Made by a program: the position numbers and the translations under genes | Virus record (IMG/VR): IMGVR_UViG_3300034356_000219 | Location: 1 to 27,856 of that record | Length of the DNA stretch: 27,856 bases | Reading direction: 5' to 3' (one strand) | Source of the DNA: a virus | Shown here: positions 16,083 to 22,069 of the stretch, one piece after another | How the letters are laid out: each line of letters opens with the position of its first letter | Numbering within the stretch: position 1 is the first letter of the stretch | Notes under the pieces: generated by a model | Databases searched by the model: none | The model's input: only the letters and a program-made list of their open reading frames with translations | What the model was told of the DNA's origin: nothing

Positions 16083-16621
16083 TGAAAGAGGTAGTAATCG
16101 TTCTATTAGTGGCGGTTCTAATCTTTTTCATCGGAAGTGATGCACGATACACCAAAAGTGAACCTATAATTGTAAGCGACACAGTTTACCAACAGAAAAC
16201 TTTTACTAAGTTTATTAAAGGGAAATCTATCCCTTTTGTCATTTTAGACACAATTTACTTAATAGACACAATTAAGGACACAATTACAATCGTAAAGGAT
16301 TACAACCAAGTAAAGGTCTATTCCGATACTATGCGCATAGACTCTTTAGGATACGCATACATACAAGACACAATCAGCCGTAATTCAATCATTGGAAGGT
16401 CATTTAACGCTCAAATTAAGGAGAAAGTGATCTATAAAACGATTACTAATGAGCAAAAGCAAAGAAACCAGCTTTATTTGGGATTTATAGGCGATTTAAG
16501 GCACTTTAACGGACAAATTGGGATAGGAGGTTCAATCGCACTTAAAACGGCTAAAAACACCTTATATACGGCAACTGCAACTATGAACGGATATTCTTTA
16601 GGTTACTATAAAAAGTTCTAA
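16082..16621 (+). CDS. Membrane-anchored lysis-cassette protein, possible spanin-like
   Basis: An N-terminal membrane segment (residues 3-18, EVVIVLLVAVLIFFIG) is followed by a periplasmic-type domain rich in DTI/DTV repeats (SDTVYQ, LDTIYLIDTIKDTITIV, DTMRIDS). The last 50 residues look like outer membrane beta hairpins: LYLGFIGDLRHFNGQIGIGG, then TLYTATATMNGYSLGYYKKF, ending in Phe as many outer membrane barrel proteins do. The gene lies between holin-like genes and the endolysin gene. A protein linking inner and outer membranes would suit a spanin role, but no lipobox is present and the function is inference. Confidence 0.6.
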   Translation: MKEVVIVLLVAVLIFFIGSDARYTKSEPIIVSDTVYQQKTFTKFIKGKSIPFVILDTIYLIDTIKDTITIVKDYNQVKVYSDTMRIDSLGYAYIQDTISRNSIIGRSFNAQIKEKVIYKTITNEQKQRNQLYLGFIGDLRHFNGQIGIGGSIALKTAKNTLYTATATMNGYSLGYYKKF

Positions 16622-16622
16622 T

Positions 16623-16826
16623 ATGAAGTTTAAGCAATTTATTATTTCAATGTTTAGTGATGAGATGGGGTCAATGAGCCACAAAAGGGTTCTGGCTACC
16701 ATTGGTGCTTTGTGCTTATTTACTACGTTTGTTATTAGTAAAAGCGACCATTTAGGGGATTTGGTTTTTTATATGACTATGGCATTTGCAGGATTAACAA
16801 CAATAGATAAATTTACCAACAAATGA
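16623..16826 (+). CDS. Small two-helix membrane protein, possible holin
   Basis: The 67-residue protein has two predicted membrane helices, roughly residues 24-39 (VLATIGALCLFTTFVI) and 46-62 (DLVFYMTMAFAGLTTID), joined by a short polar turn (SKSDHLGD), with a basic N-terminus (MKFKQF) and a C-terminal FTNK. This hairpin arrangement is typical of class II holins and also of small phage membrane proteins with other roles. It starts 1 nt after the previous stop in an AATATG context and overlaps the next tiny gene by ATGA. It is the second holin candidate beside the 57-residue protein at 15909. Confidence 0.65.
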   Translation: MKFKQFIISMFSDEMGSMSHKRVLATIGALCLFTTFVISKSDHLGDLVFYMTMAFAGLTTIDKFTNK

Positions 16827-16909
16827 GAAACAACGAAAGGTTATCATTTAAAGTAGCGTTGCTTTTATGGGTTATTAGCTTAGTTTACTTTATAAAACAA
16901 GTAATATGA
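16823..16909 (+). CDS. Tiny single-pass membrane protein, 28 aa
   Basis: The reading frame encodes MRNNERLSFKVALLLWVISL followed by VYFIKQVI: a short polar, basic N-terminus and one membrane helix. It is supported by ATGA overlaps on both sides (with the stop at 16824-16826 and the start of the endolysin gene at 16906), which leave no spare bases. It may help holin function or only couple translation to the endolysin gene. Confidence 0.55.
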   Translation: MRNNERLSFKVALLLWVISLVYFIKQVI

Positions 16910-17508
16910 TTTCTAAGAAAGCGATTGAAATGATTATCAAGCACGAGGTCGGAGGGCGCTCTGTGTACGAGAAAAGATACCAAAAGCCAATTTGGGCTGG
17001 TGGAGATTCGGGATGTACGATAGGCTTAGGATATGATGTTGGTTATGTAACCGAAAAGCAGTTTTTTAGCGATTGGCAGGGCTTAAATTTAAACTATTTA
17101 AATGCGTTAAGAAAAGTAGTCGGCATTAAAGGAGAGGCGGTTAAATCAATGATGAGAGGGGAAATATTACAAGTTAGGATTCCATACAATTTTGCGTACG
17201 ATGTATTCGTTAATAAGTCGCTACCTAAGTATTACGCTTTGACTAAAGCTATTTATCCTGAATTAGATTCGTTAAACGAAGATACAAGGGGTGCGTTGGT
17301 TTCTATGATTTATAACAGGGGGAACAAATTAGAAGGCGATAGAAGAAAAGAAATGAGAGCCATTGTTGATCTTGTTGCTAAAGCTGACTACGAAGGCATA
17401 GCTGACCAAATAGAAAGAAGCAAAAGACTCTGGGAAAATGTAGGATTAGATGGCTTGGTCAAACGCAGAGAAGAAGAAGCAGATTTGATACTAAACTCAC
17501 TAACCTAA
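16906..17508 (+). CDS. Endolysin, lysozyme-like muramidase
   Basis: The protein begins SKKAIEMIIKHEVGGRSVYE, contains KPIWAGGDSGCTIGLGYDVG and later TRGALVSMIYNRGN. This E...WxGGxSGxTIGxGYDxG pattern is that of T4/pesticin-type lysozymes, with Glu14 as catalytic acid and Asp34/Thr38 as the other likely active-site residues. The enzyme should cut the glycan strands of peptidoglycan at the end of infection. There is no signal peptide, so it would depend on a holin from the genes just upstream. Length of 200 residues is slightly more than T4 lysozyme. ATGA overlap with the preceding tiny gene supports the chosen start. Confidence 0.88.
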   Translation: MISKKAIEMIIKHEVGGRSVYEKRYQKPIWAGGDSGCTIGLGYDVGYVTEKQFFSDWQGLNLNYLNALRKVVGIKGEAVKSMMRGEILQVRIPYNFAYDVFVNKSLPKYYALTKAIYPELDSLNEDTRGALVSMIYNRGNKLEGDRRKEMRAIVDLVAKADYEGIADQIERSKRLWENVGLDGLVKRREEEADLILNSLT

Positions 17509-17517
17509 AATAAACCT

Positions 17518-18558
17518 ATGACAACAACAAAAAAAAGAGGCGGAAGCAAAACCACAATGAGTGGTCAAATAGTCTTGGACTACTTAGCCAAATATCCTCA
17601 ATGGATGCCATCTAACACTTTAGCCTCTTTGATTATGAAGGAGCAAAGCGCACACTTTGACAATCAAGAAAATGTACGTTATTTGGTACGTTATTACAGA
17701 GGAAAGACTGGCGAAGGAAAAAGTACAAGAAACACTAACAAACAATTTATAGAAGATTTTAAGCGTACTGCTTCAAACTTTGTTCAACCGCCTACTTGGG
17801 TTGAGGAAAAGGTTGTTTATTGTTTGCCAATAGGAATTAAGAAGATGGGATTTATTTCTGATCTACAAGTCCCATTCCACGATCCAAAGGCTATTGATGT
17901 TTGCTTTAAATACTTAAACGAACAAAAGATTGATTCATTATTTATCAATGGCGATTTAGTTGACTTTTATCAATTAAGCGACTTCCAGAAAGACCCAAGA
18001 GTAAGAAAGTTTGATGAGGAATATGAGGCGATAATTGAGATGTTAGGATTTATAAGAGCAACTTTTCCTTTAATTCCTATTTACTACAACTTAGACGCAA
18101 ATCATGAATTTCGCTATGAAAGGTATATGAGAACCAAAGCGCCTGAATTATTAGGGTTAAACGGCAAATTTAACATTGAGGAAATCTTAATGCTAAATAC
18201 TTTTAACATTATAGGAATTAAAAATATAGATCACGTTAAGTTCGGCAAATTACCTATCATTCACGGAGATACTACATTTAGAAGGGGAAGCGGTGTAAAC
18301 CCAGCTAAAACGCTTTACGATAGGGTTAAGCAAAGCGCAATAGCTTCGCACGTTCATCAGGTACAATCTTATACAACTAAGAATCAATTTGATGAAGAAG
18401 TCTTTACTTGCTGGACCACAGGACATCTTATGCATCCAAACGTAGAATATTGTAAGCACGTTGACAATTACTCACAAGGCTTTGCTATATTAGAAAAAGA
18501 TGTTGAAGGTTACTATTCGGTTCAAAACAAAAGAATCTATAAAAATAAAATATTTTAA
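17518..18558 (+). CDS. Calcineurin-like metallophosphoesterase with N-terminal DNA-binding-type region
   Basis: Residues 108-285 carry the phosphoesterase motifs in order: SDLQVPFHD (Asp115, with Gln117 in place of the usual His), INGDLVD (Gly145, Asp146, Asp149), DANHEFR (Asn195-His196-Glu197), IIHGD (His249) and ASHVHQ (His278, His280). The enzyme should bind two metal ions and cleave a phosphoester, with substrate unknown. The first 90 residues, basic and helical (SGQIVLDYLAKYPQWMPSNT), look like a winged-helix module, so nucleic acid is a likely target. Similar genes are common after lysis genes in these phages. The DxH to DxQ change in the first motif is noted below. Confidence 0.82.
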   Translation: MTTTKKRGGSKTTMSGQIVLDYLAKYPQWMPSNTLASLIMKEQSAHFDNQENVRYLVRYYRGKTGEGKSTRNTNKQFIEDFKRTASNFVQPPTWVEEKVVYCLPIGIKKMGFISDLQVPFHDPKAIDVCFKYLNEQKIDSLFINGDLVDFYQLSDFQKDPRVRKFDEEYEAIIEMLGFIRATFPLIPIYYNLDANHEFRYERYMRTKAPELLGLNGKFNIEEILMLNTFNIIGIKNIDHVKFGKLPIIHGDTTFRRGSGVNPAKTLYDRVKQSAIASHVHQVQSYTTKNQFDEEVFTCWTTGHLMHPNVEYCKHVDNYSQGFAILEKDVEGYYSVQNKRIYKNKIF

Positions 18559-18559
18559 T

Positions 18560-18751
18560 ATGAGATACCCTAAAAACTTTGCAAAATTGACAACATTACA
18601 ACAAGAACAATGGCTGGTTTCTAAGCTACAAGAAATACACCAATTAGAACAAGAAATAAAAATTACATTAGGTAAGATCAGAGGTGGAGAAGTATTAATA
18701 TTTAAAGAGATTGATAGACCAGATTTAGCACTAATGAAAGATGAAAATTAA
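18560..18751 (+). CDS. Small helical protein, 63 aa
   Basis: The protein reads RYPKNFAKLTTLQQEQWLVS followed by KLQEIHQLEQEIKITLGKIR and ends LALMKDEN. It is almost all helix and probably a short coiled coil. I set the start at 18560 (AATATG, 1 nt after the preceding stop) rather than at the in-frame ATG at 18500 that lies inside the phosphoesterase gene. It overlaps the metalloprotease-like gene by 11 nt. I do not recognise a function. Confidence 0.65.
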   Translation: MRYPKNFAKLTTLQQEQWLVSKLQEIHQLEQEIKITLGKIRGGEVLIFKEIDRPDLALMKDEN

Positions 18752-19010
18752 AGTAATACATAGGAAATTAGGAAGGGAACAGGCTCACGGCATTGCTGAA
18801 AGTGATGGTGTTGTTTATATTGACTCACGACTAAAAGGCAAAAAGCATCTTGAAATCCTGTTGCACGAGTGCTTACATATCCTCAATCCAATGGATGAAG
18901 AAGAAGCCATTATTGAGAAAAGCGTAACTTTATGTAAGGTTCTTTGGCAGCAAGGATACCGAATGGTTGACAATTCTAACGATACGCCATTACAAGATGG
19001 TTCTAAATAG
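18741..19010 (+). CDS. Small HEXXH-motif (minigluzincin-like) protein
   Basis: The 89-residue protein contains LLHECLHILNP, a complete HEXXH zinc motif (His42, Glu43, His46), and a following acidic helix EEEAIIEKSVTLC that could supply the third zinc ligand (Glu56 or Glu59). The N-terminal half forms strands (KVIHRKLGREQAHGIAESDG, VVYIDSRLKG) as in compact single-domain metalloproteases. Such small phage proteins have no well known substrate. The gene ends the late block and is followed by terminators at 19027 and 19092. The zinc site is visible; protease activity is inferred. Confidence 0.72.
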   Translation: MKIKVIHRKLGREQAHGIAESDGVVYIDSRLKGKKHLEILLHECLHILNPMDEEEAIIEKSVTLCKVLWQQGYRMVDNSNDTPLQDGSK

Positions 19011-19026
19011 TTGTTGGTTCATAGTT

Positions 19027-19054
19027 CCCCAGTCCTAAAAAGCTGGGGTTTTTT
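19027..19054 (+). terminator. Terminator 1 after the late gene block
   Basis: CCCCAG (19027-19032) pairs with CTGGGG (19043-19048) around a 10-nt loop and is followed by six T residues. It lies 16 nt after the last late gene. Confidence 0.8.
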
Positions 19055-19057
19055 ATA

Positions 19058-19065
19058 TATATTTG
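19058..19065 (+). promoter_or_regulatory. Possible promoter element between two terminators
   Basis: TATATTTG matches TAnnTTTG but overlaps the T-rich tail of terminator 1, and no -33 element is seen. A transcript from here would end at terminator 2, giving an RNA of only about 50 nt. Confidence 0.25.
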
Positions 19066-19091
19066 CAGTTCATATTGGAGAACTTAGGTTT

Positions 19092-19123
19092 AAGCCCCTT
19101 TTAGTCTTATTAGGGGCTTTTTT
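19092..19123 (+). terminator. Terminator 2, possibly bidirectional
   Basis: AAGCCCCT (19092-19099) pairs with AGGGGCTT (19112-19119), an 8-bp perfect stem with a 12-nt loop, followed by TTTTT-rich sequence. It backs up terminator 1 and separates late from early genes. About 80 nt of AT-rich sequence without a recognisable gene follow before the early promoter. Confidence 0.8.
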
Positions 19124-19180
19124 ATGCCATTTATCCCTATTATTTGCCGTTCATCACATTTATTTAAAATAATTGCTTTG

Positions 19181-19214
19181 TTTGATAAAGTTATATGTTT
19201 ATGCCCTATCTTTG
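19181..19214 (+). promoter_or_regulatory. Likely early promoter (TTTG ... TATCTTTG)
   Basis: TATCTTTG (19207-19214) is a perfect TAnnTTTG, and TTTG (19181-19184) lies 22 nt upstream, within the range for Bacteroidetes -33 elements; another TTTG sits at 19177-19180. It is in the largest gene-free gap of the window, after two terminators and 24 nt before the first early gene. Transcription would start near 19219. Confidence 0.7.
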
Positions 19215-19238
19215 ATTTCATAAACCAAAACAACCAAT

Positions 19239-19367
19239 ATGAACAGGCTAAAAACCCAACAAGAAAAGGCAAACGAGCGTTACGCTCAAGAAAGCATTAA
19301 ACCAATGTATGCATTTATCATTGTATGCGTGGCATTTTTAATTACTGCAATCCTTCAAAACATTTAG
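19239..19367 (+). CDS. Small membrane protein, 42 aa
   Basis: The first gene after the early promoter encodes a polar, charged N-terminus (MNRLKTQQEKANERYAQESI) and one membrane helix near the C-terminus (YAFIIVCVAFLITAIL). The ATG lies in the AATATG context used by many genes here, and the next gene starts 1 nt after its stop. The function is unknown; position as first early gene suggests an interaction with the host membrane, such as superinfection exclusion, but nothing in the sequence shows that. Confidence 0.6.
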   Translation: MNRLKTQQEKANERYAQESIKPMYAFIIVCVAFLITAILQNI

Positions 19368-19368
19368 T

Positions 19369-19539
19369 ATGACACCAATTCAACTTTACATCAACACTTT
19401 AGAAACTAAAATATTAACTATGCCTAATGATGGCTATGTAAAAGAAACAGTACAAGCCTGTTTAGACTTAGCAAAAGGCATTAATGAAATCTATGAAAAC
19501 ACTTATTACAACGCTAGTCAGCCAACAGATCAAGACTAA
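19369..19539 (+). CDS. Small hypothetical protein, 56 aa
   Basis: The protein reads TPIQLYINTLETKILTMPND, then GYVKETVQACLDLAKGINEI and ends in a polar tail NASQPTDQD. It looks like a small helical protein with no motif I recognise. It begins 1 nt after the previous gene and its 3' end overlaps the ribbon-helix-helix gene in another frame by about 50 nt, which is characteristic of the dense early block here. Confidence 0.6.
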   Translation: MTPIQLYINTLETKILTMPNDGYVKETVQACLDLAKGINEIYENTYYNASQPTDQD

Positions 19540-19717
19540 TTTACAAACCGAAGCCGACACTAAAGGTATCACTTTAAGTAAGTTGGTTTACAAAATACTA
19601 AAACAATATGAGCAATCTAATTTATCAGGAGAAACAACTAAAGCTGCACAAAAGAGCAACAATATTACTGGAACTGCTAAAACAAGCACAGGGAAGGCAA
19701 AATCTATTCGAGGCTGA
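19484..19717 (+). CDS. Ribbon-helix-helix (CopG/Arc-type) protein
   Basis: Residues 4-45 have the ribbon-helix-helix pattern: a strand (KTLITTLVS), a helix (QQIKTNLQTEADTKG), the turn ITLSK and a second helix (LVYKILKQYEQ). Such proteins dimerise to bind DNA as small repressors, so this is a candidate regulator of the early genes. The remaining 30 residues are low-complexity (Ser/Thr/Lys/Gly). The start could be ATG 19484 or ATG 19493, three codons later. It overlaps the preceding gene by 56 nt and shares 110 nt with the next gene in another frame, where the polar tail is encoded. Confidence 0.65.
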   Translation: MKSMKTLITTLVSQQIKTNLQTEADTKGITLSKLVYKILKQYEQSNLSGETTKAAQKSNNITGTAKTSTGKAKSIRG

Positions 19718-19904
19718 CCTTGCTGAATGGAGGCGTGGACTTGATGACACAAGGACAATGATTAGCGAAGAAGACTTGTTAATTAAGATAGCAAGGATGA
19801 ATGACATCCAGCGTAGAATCCTTAAAAGCTACCATTATTTGATCCTTGACCTTTATACCTTAACGGAGGACTTTATGTTACCAATAAACCTTTTACATTT
19901 CTAA
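19608..19904 (+). CDS. Hypothetical protein, 98 aa, overlapping the RHH gene
   Basis: The protein has a basic helical first half and a second half EADLAEWRRGLDDTRTMISE then EDLLIKIARMNDIQRRILKS with YHYLILDLYTL. The ATG at 19608 is in an AATATG context and the stop forms TAATG with the next start, so both ends fit the local style. Its first 110 nt also encode the tail of the ribbon-helix-helix protein. I do not recognise its family. Confidence 0.6.
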   Translation: MSNLIYQEKQLKLHKRATILLELLKQAQGRQNLFEADLAEWRRGLDDTRTMISEEDLLIKIARMNDIQRRILKSYHYLILDLYTLTEDFMLPINLLHF

Positions 19905-20341
19905 TGAGAGAAGTACACAAAACATATATGGCAGAACTTGAAATAGAAGTTTTGCGAGATAAGAACAAAAAATTAAAGCAAGAGATAAATCAATTAAAGG
20001 ATTTATTAGACAAACATTTAAACATAAAAACAATAAGAATGGACAAGGAACAACAAAAGGAGTATGCAGTTGAAATAGCCGAAAAGGTGTGCAATTACTA
20101 CCAAATTAAGTACGGACAAATGATGTCTAAATACAGGGGTGAAGAAGTTACTTTGGCAAGGCAAATGACTATGTATTTCACTAAGGAAAAGACCGAGTTA
20201 AATGGCGAGGAAATAGCAAAATTGTTTAATAGGGATAGAACCACAGTCTTACACTCAATCTCTAAAATCAAGGGTCAGCTATCAAATAAGTTCGACGATA
20301 CCATAAAAAATGACATTTTCAACTTAAATGTGCTACTTTAA
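19904..20341 (+). CDS. DnaA domain IV-like DNA-binding protein
   Basis: Residues 8-40 form a coiled coil (ELEIEVLRDKNKKLKQEINQ). Residues 50-135 match the C-terminal, origin-binding domain of DnaA: a helix with LARQMTMYFTKEKTELNGEE, then the signature-like IAKLFNRDRTTVLHSISKI (RTTVLHSISKI at 112-122). DnaA uses this part to bind 9-bp boxes in the chromosomal origin. The ATPase domain is absent, so this protein can bind DNA but cannot act alone as an initiator. It may recognise the phage origin, or host boxes. It is coupled to the preceding gene by TAATG. I found no clear cluster of DnaA boxes in the window. Confidence 0.82.
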   Translation: MREVHKTYMAELEIEVLRDKNKKLKQEINQLKDLLDKHLNIKTIRMDKEQQKEYAVEIAEKVCNYYQIKYGQMMSKYRGEEVTLARQMTMYFTKEKTELNGEEIAKLFNRDRTTVLHSISKIKGQLSNKFDDTIKNDIFNLNVLL

Positions 20342-20392
20342 TTAGGTTATTAACACTAAATTAGTTAATTTTAAACTCTAAAACCAACCAAT

Positions 20393-21112
20393 ATGAGCGA
20401 ACAACAACTGGCTAAAAAGCCACAACTTTCGTACACGAAAGATCAAGTAGAGTTAGTAAAATCACAGATTGCTCCAGAGGCAACAGTTGATGAACTAAAA
20501 CTATTTCTTTATCAAGCCCAAAGGACAGGACTTGATGCGTTATCAAGACAGATTTATTGCATCCACAGGAACGTAAAAACTGCAAACGGATGGAGTAAAA
20601 AAATGACAATCCAAACAAGTATTGATGGCTTCCGAGTAATCGCTGAAAGAAGCGGAAATTACGGAGGTCAAAGCGAACCTATCTTTGTAGAACAAGATGG
20701 TAAATTAATATCTTGTAAGGTTTCAGTATTTAGGTTTCACGGAGAAACAAGGTATGAAGCAGCCGTTGGAGTTGCATACTGGGATGAATATTGCCAAAGA
20801 ACAAACGATGGCAAACCGATGGGTTTATGGGCTAAGATGCCACATACAATGCTAAGTAAGGTTGCAGAGGCATTAGCTTTGAGAAAGGCTTACCCACAGG
20901 ATTTGAGCGGACTTTATACTGGAGATGAAATGGCTCAATCAACCGATGAAACCCCAGCCTACATTAAGACACACGATAACGTAGAGGACTTGGAATTAGC
21001 TATTGATTTGTGCATAAATACTACCGAATTAAGCCAACTTTACGCACTAAATAGCGAACTTGCAACTAAAGATGTAACTAAATTATTTACCAAGAAAAAA
21101 GAATCTTTATGA
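20393..21112 (+). CDS. bet: Bet-type single-strand annealing recombinase
   Basis: The sequence has the lambda Bet family features: YTKDQVELVKSQIAPEATVD, then LKLFLYQAQRTGLDALSRQI followed by YCIHR, MTIQTSIDGFRVIAERSGNY, and the C-terminal core LWAKMPHTMLSKVAEALALR with KAYPQDLSGLYTGDEM. Such proteins anneal complementary single strands during phage recombination and usually work with a 5'-3' exonuclease. No exonuclease gene is recognisable here. The C-terminal 60 residues are less conserved and may contact the host or phage single-strand binding protein. The gene overlaps the next by ATGA and is preceded by 51 nt of AT-rich sequence with no clear promoter element. Confidence 0.92.
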   Translation: MSEQQLAKKPQLSYTKDQVELVKSQIAPEATVDELKLFLYQAQRTGLDALSRQIYCIHRNVKTANGWSKKMTIQTSIDGFRVIAERSGNYGGQSEPIFVEQDGKLISCKVSVFRFHGETRYEAAVGVAYWDEYCQRTNDGKPMGLWAKMPHTMLSKVAEALALRKAYPQDLSGLYTGDEMAQSTDETPAYIKTHDNVEDLELAIDLCINTTELSQLYALNSELATKDVTKLFTKKKESL

Positions 21113-21354
21113 CACCATTAAGCAGATTATGGGATTTAAGAGAGGAAGTTAAGTTTTGGAATTACAAAGTAGATACAAGCTATCCGCAAAACGCATCGGA
21201 AATGATTAATCAATTAAACGCAGCTAAGTATAAACTTAAATTACATAAACAATTACACTTCCCAGAGTTATTAGAGCAACCTAAAAGGGATTACATTCCT
21301 TATCAAATGTTAGCTGATAAATTTGAAGTATTTGAAAACTATTTAAACGATTAA
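21109..21354 (+). CDS. Hypothetical protein, 81 aa
   Basis: The protein reads TPLSRLWDLREEVKFWNYKV, then ASEMINQLNAAKYKLKLHKQ and a tail YQMLADKFEVFENYLND. It looks all-helical and charged, with no known motif. The ATGA overlap with bet suggests translational coupling, so a role beside recombination or replication is possible, but that is position only. Two nucleotides separate its stop from the next start. Confidence 0.65.
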   Translation: MTPLSRLWDLREEVKFWNYKVDTSYPQNASEMINQLNAAKYKLKLHKQLHFPELLEQPKRDYIPYQMLADKFEVFENYLND

Positions 21355-21356
21355 TT

Positions 21357-21524
21357 ATGCCTTATTCAACTTGCTGCGGAGCGCATACCACAATGGAGGA
21401 AATAGACATTTGTCCTGATTGTATGGAACATTGCGATTGGGAAGAAGAAGAAGACGAGGAAGAATTAGAACAGGATAGACAAAATGAAATAGCATTAGAA
21501 CAACAACAATTAAATAAACATTAA
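21357..21524 (+). CDS. Small zinc-finger-like protein, 55 aa
   Basis: The protein begins MPYSTCCGAHTTMEEIDICP and continues DCMEHCDW before an acidic tail (EEEEDEEELEQ). The CCG...CPDC pattern with a nearby Cys/His is a compact zinc knuckle, a form common among small phage proteins. It starts 2 nt after the preceding gene. The very acidic C-terminal half could mimic DNA or serve as a protein contact. Function unknown. Confidence 0.65.
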   Translation: MPYSTCCGAHTTMEEIDICPDCMEHCDWEEEEDEEELEQDRQNEIALEQQQLNKH

Positions 21525-21534
21525 ACTAAAAACA

Positions 21535-21807
21535 ATGATTGTATTAAACATTTGCAAAGAGGACATTAACTGGAAAGAAGCTAAGAACGGCAAAAACTAC
21601 GCAAACGTAGCTACCGACTTCTTAAAAGAACCAGATGACAAAGGAAACACGCACACAGTATGGAACAACCAAAGCCAAGAGGAAAGAGCAGAAAAGGCTA
21701 AGAAAAACTATTGTGGTAGAGGTAAGCAAGTTTCTTATAACGCACCAACAGGTAAAAAAGAATTTGCCGTAAACCAACAAGAAAGCGAGGATGACTTGCC
21801 CTTCTGA
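21535..21807 (+). CDS. Small protein with SSB-type acidic tail (DDLPF)
   Basis: The last residues, QQESEDDLPF, are the C-terminal tip typical of bacterial and phage single-strand DNA-binding proteins, through which SSB recruits replication and repair proteins. The rest (VLNICKEDINWKEAKNGKNY, then KKNYCGRGKQVSYNAPTGKK) is only about 75 residues, shorter than a classical SSB OB fold of 110, yet basic and aromatic enough to bind DNA. Its place between the Bet recombinase and replication genes fits a single-strand binding role. Whether it is an OB fold cannot be decided by eye. Confidence 0.65.
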   Translation: MIVLNICKEDINWKEAKNGKNYANVATDFLKEPDDKGNTHTVWNNQSQEERAEKAKKNYCGRGKQVSYNAPTGKKEFAVNQQESEDDLPF

Positions 21808-21860
21808 TATTAACCCCTCGTTGGGCGATAACGTAAAGCGCAAATTTAAAACCTACAACT

Positions 21861-22055
21861 ATGAGCCAAACAACACAAATCGCAAACTATCTAAATAAAG
21901 GTAGAAAATTAACTCCTATTGATGCTTTAAACAAGTTCGGATGCTTTAGATTAGCAGCACGAATAGCTGAACTTAGAAACGATGGTATGAACATAAAAAC
22001 TACCATTGTTAAGCTAAAAAATAAGAAACAAGTAGCACAGTATTCGGTTAATTAG
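21861..22055 (+). CDS. Small helix-turn-helix protein, 64 aa
   Basis: The protein reads SQTTQIANYLNKGRKLTPID followed by ALNKFGCFRLAARIAELRND and a wing-like basic end (IKTTIVKLKNKKQVAQYSV). The order, two helices, a recognition helix (CFRLAARIAELR) and a beta wing, is that of a small winged helix. This type is widespread in phages beside replication genes. It could regulate the promoter and RNA leader that follow it at 22058, which is inference. A 53-nt gap with no convincing promoter lies in front of it. Confidence 0.72.
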   Translation: MSQTTQIANYLNKGRKLTPIDALNKFGCFRLAARIAELRNDGMNIKTTIVKLKNKKQVAQYSVN

Positions 22056-22057
22056 CT

Positions 22058-22065
22058 TATCTTCG
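22058..22065 (+). promoter_or_regulatory. Putative promoter element (TATCTTCG) for the RNA leader
   Basis: TATCTTCG differs from TAnnTTTG at one base. It ends 4 nt before the first base (22070) of the hairpin that begins the structured leader, so a transcript would start right at that hairpin. A -33 TTG is not visible. The assignment is tentative but its spacing to the RNA structure supports it. Confidence 0.4.
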
Positions 22066-22069
22066 TGCA

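Noticed and set aside
18500-18559. Upstream ATG at 18500 for the 63-aa gene
   Set aside because: It overlaps the phosphoesterase C-terminus; ATG 18560 sits right after the stop in the local AATATG start context.
20342-20392. Promoter in front of bet
   Set aside because: The best candidate, TAATTTTA, lacks the final G of TAnnTTTG, so no promoter is called.
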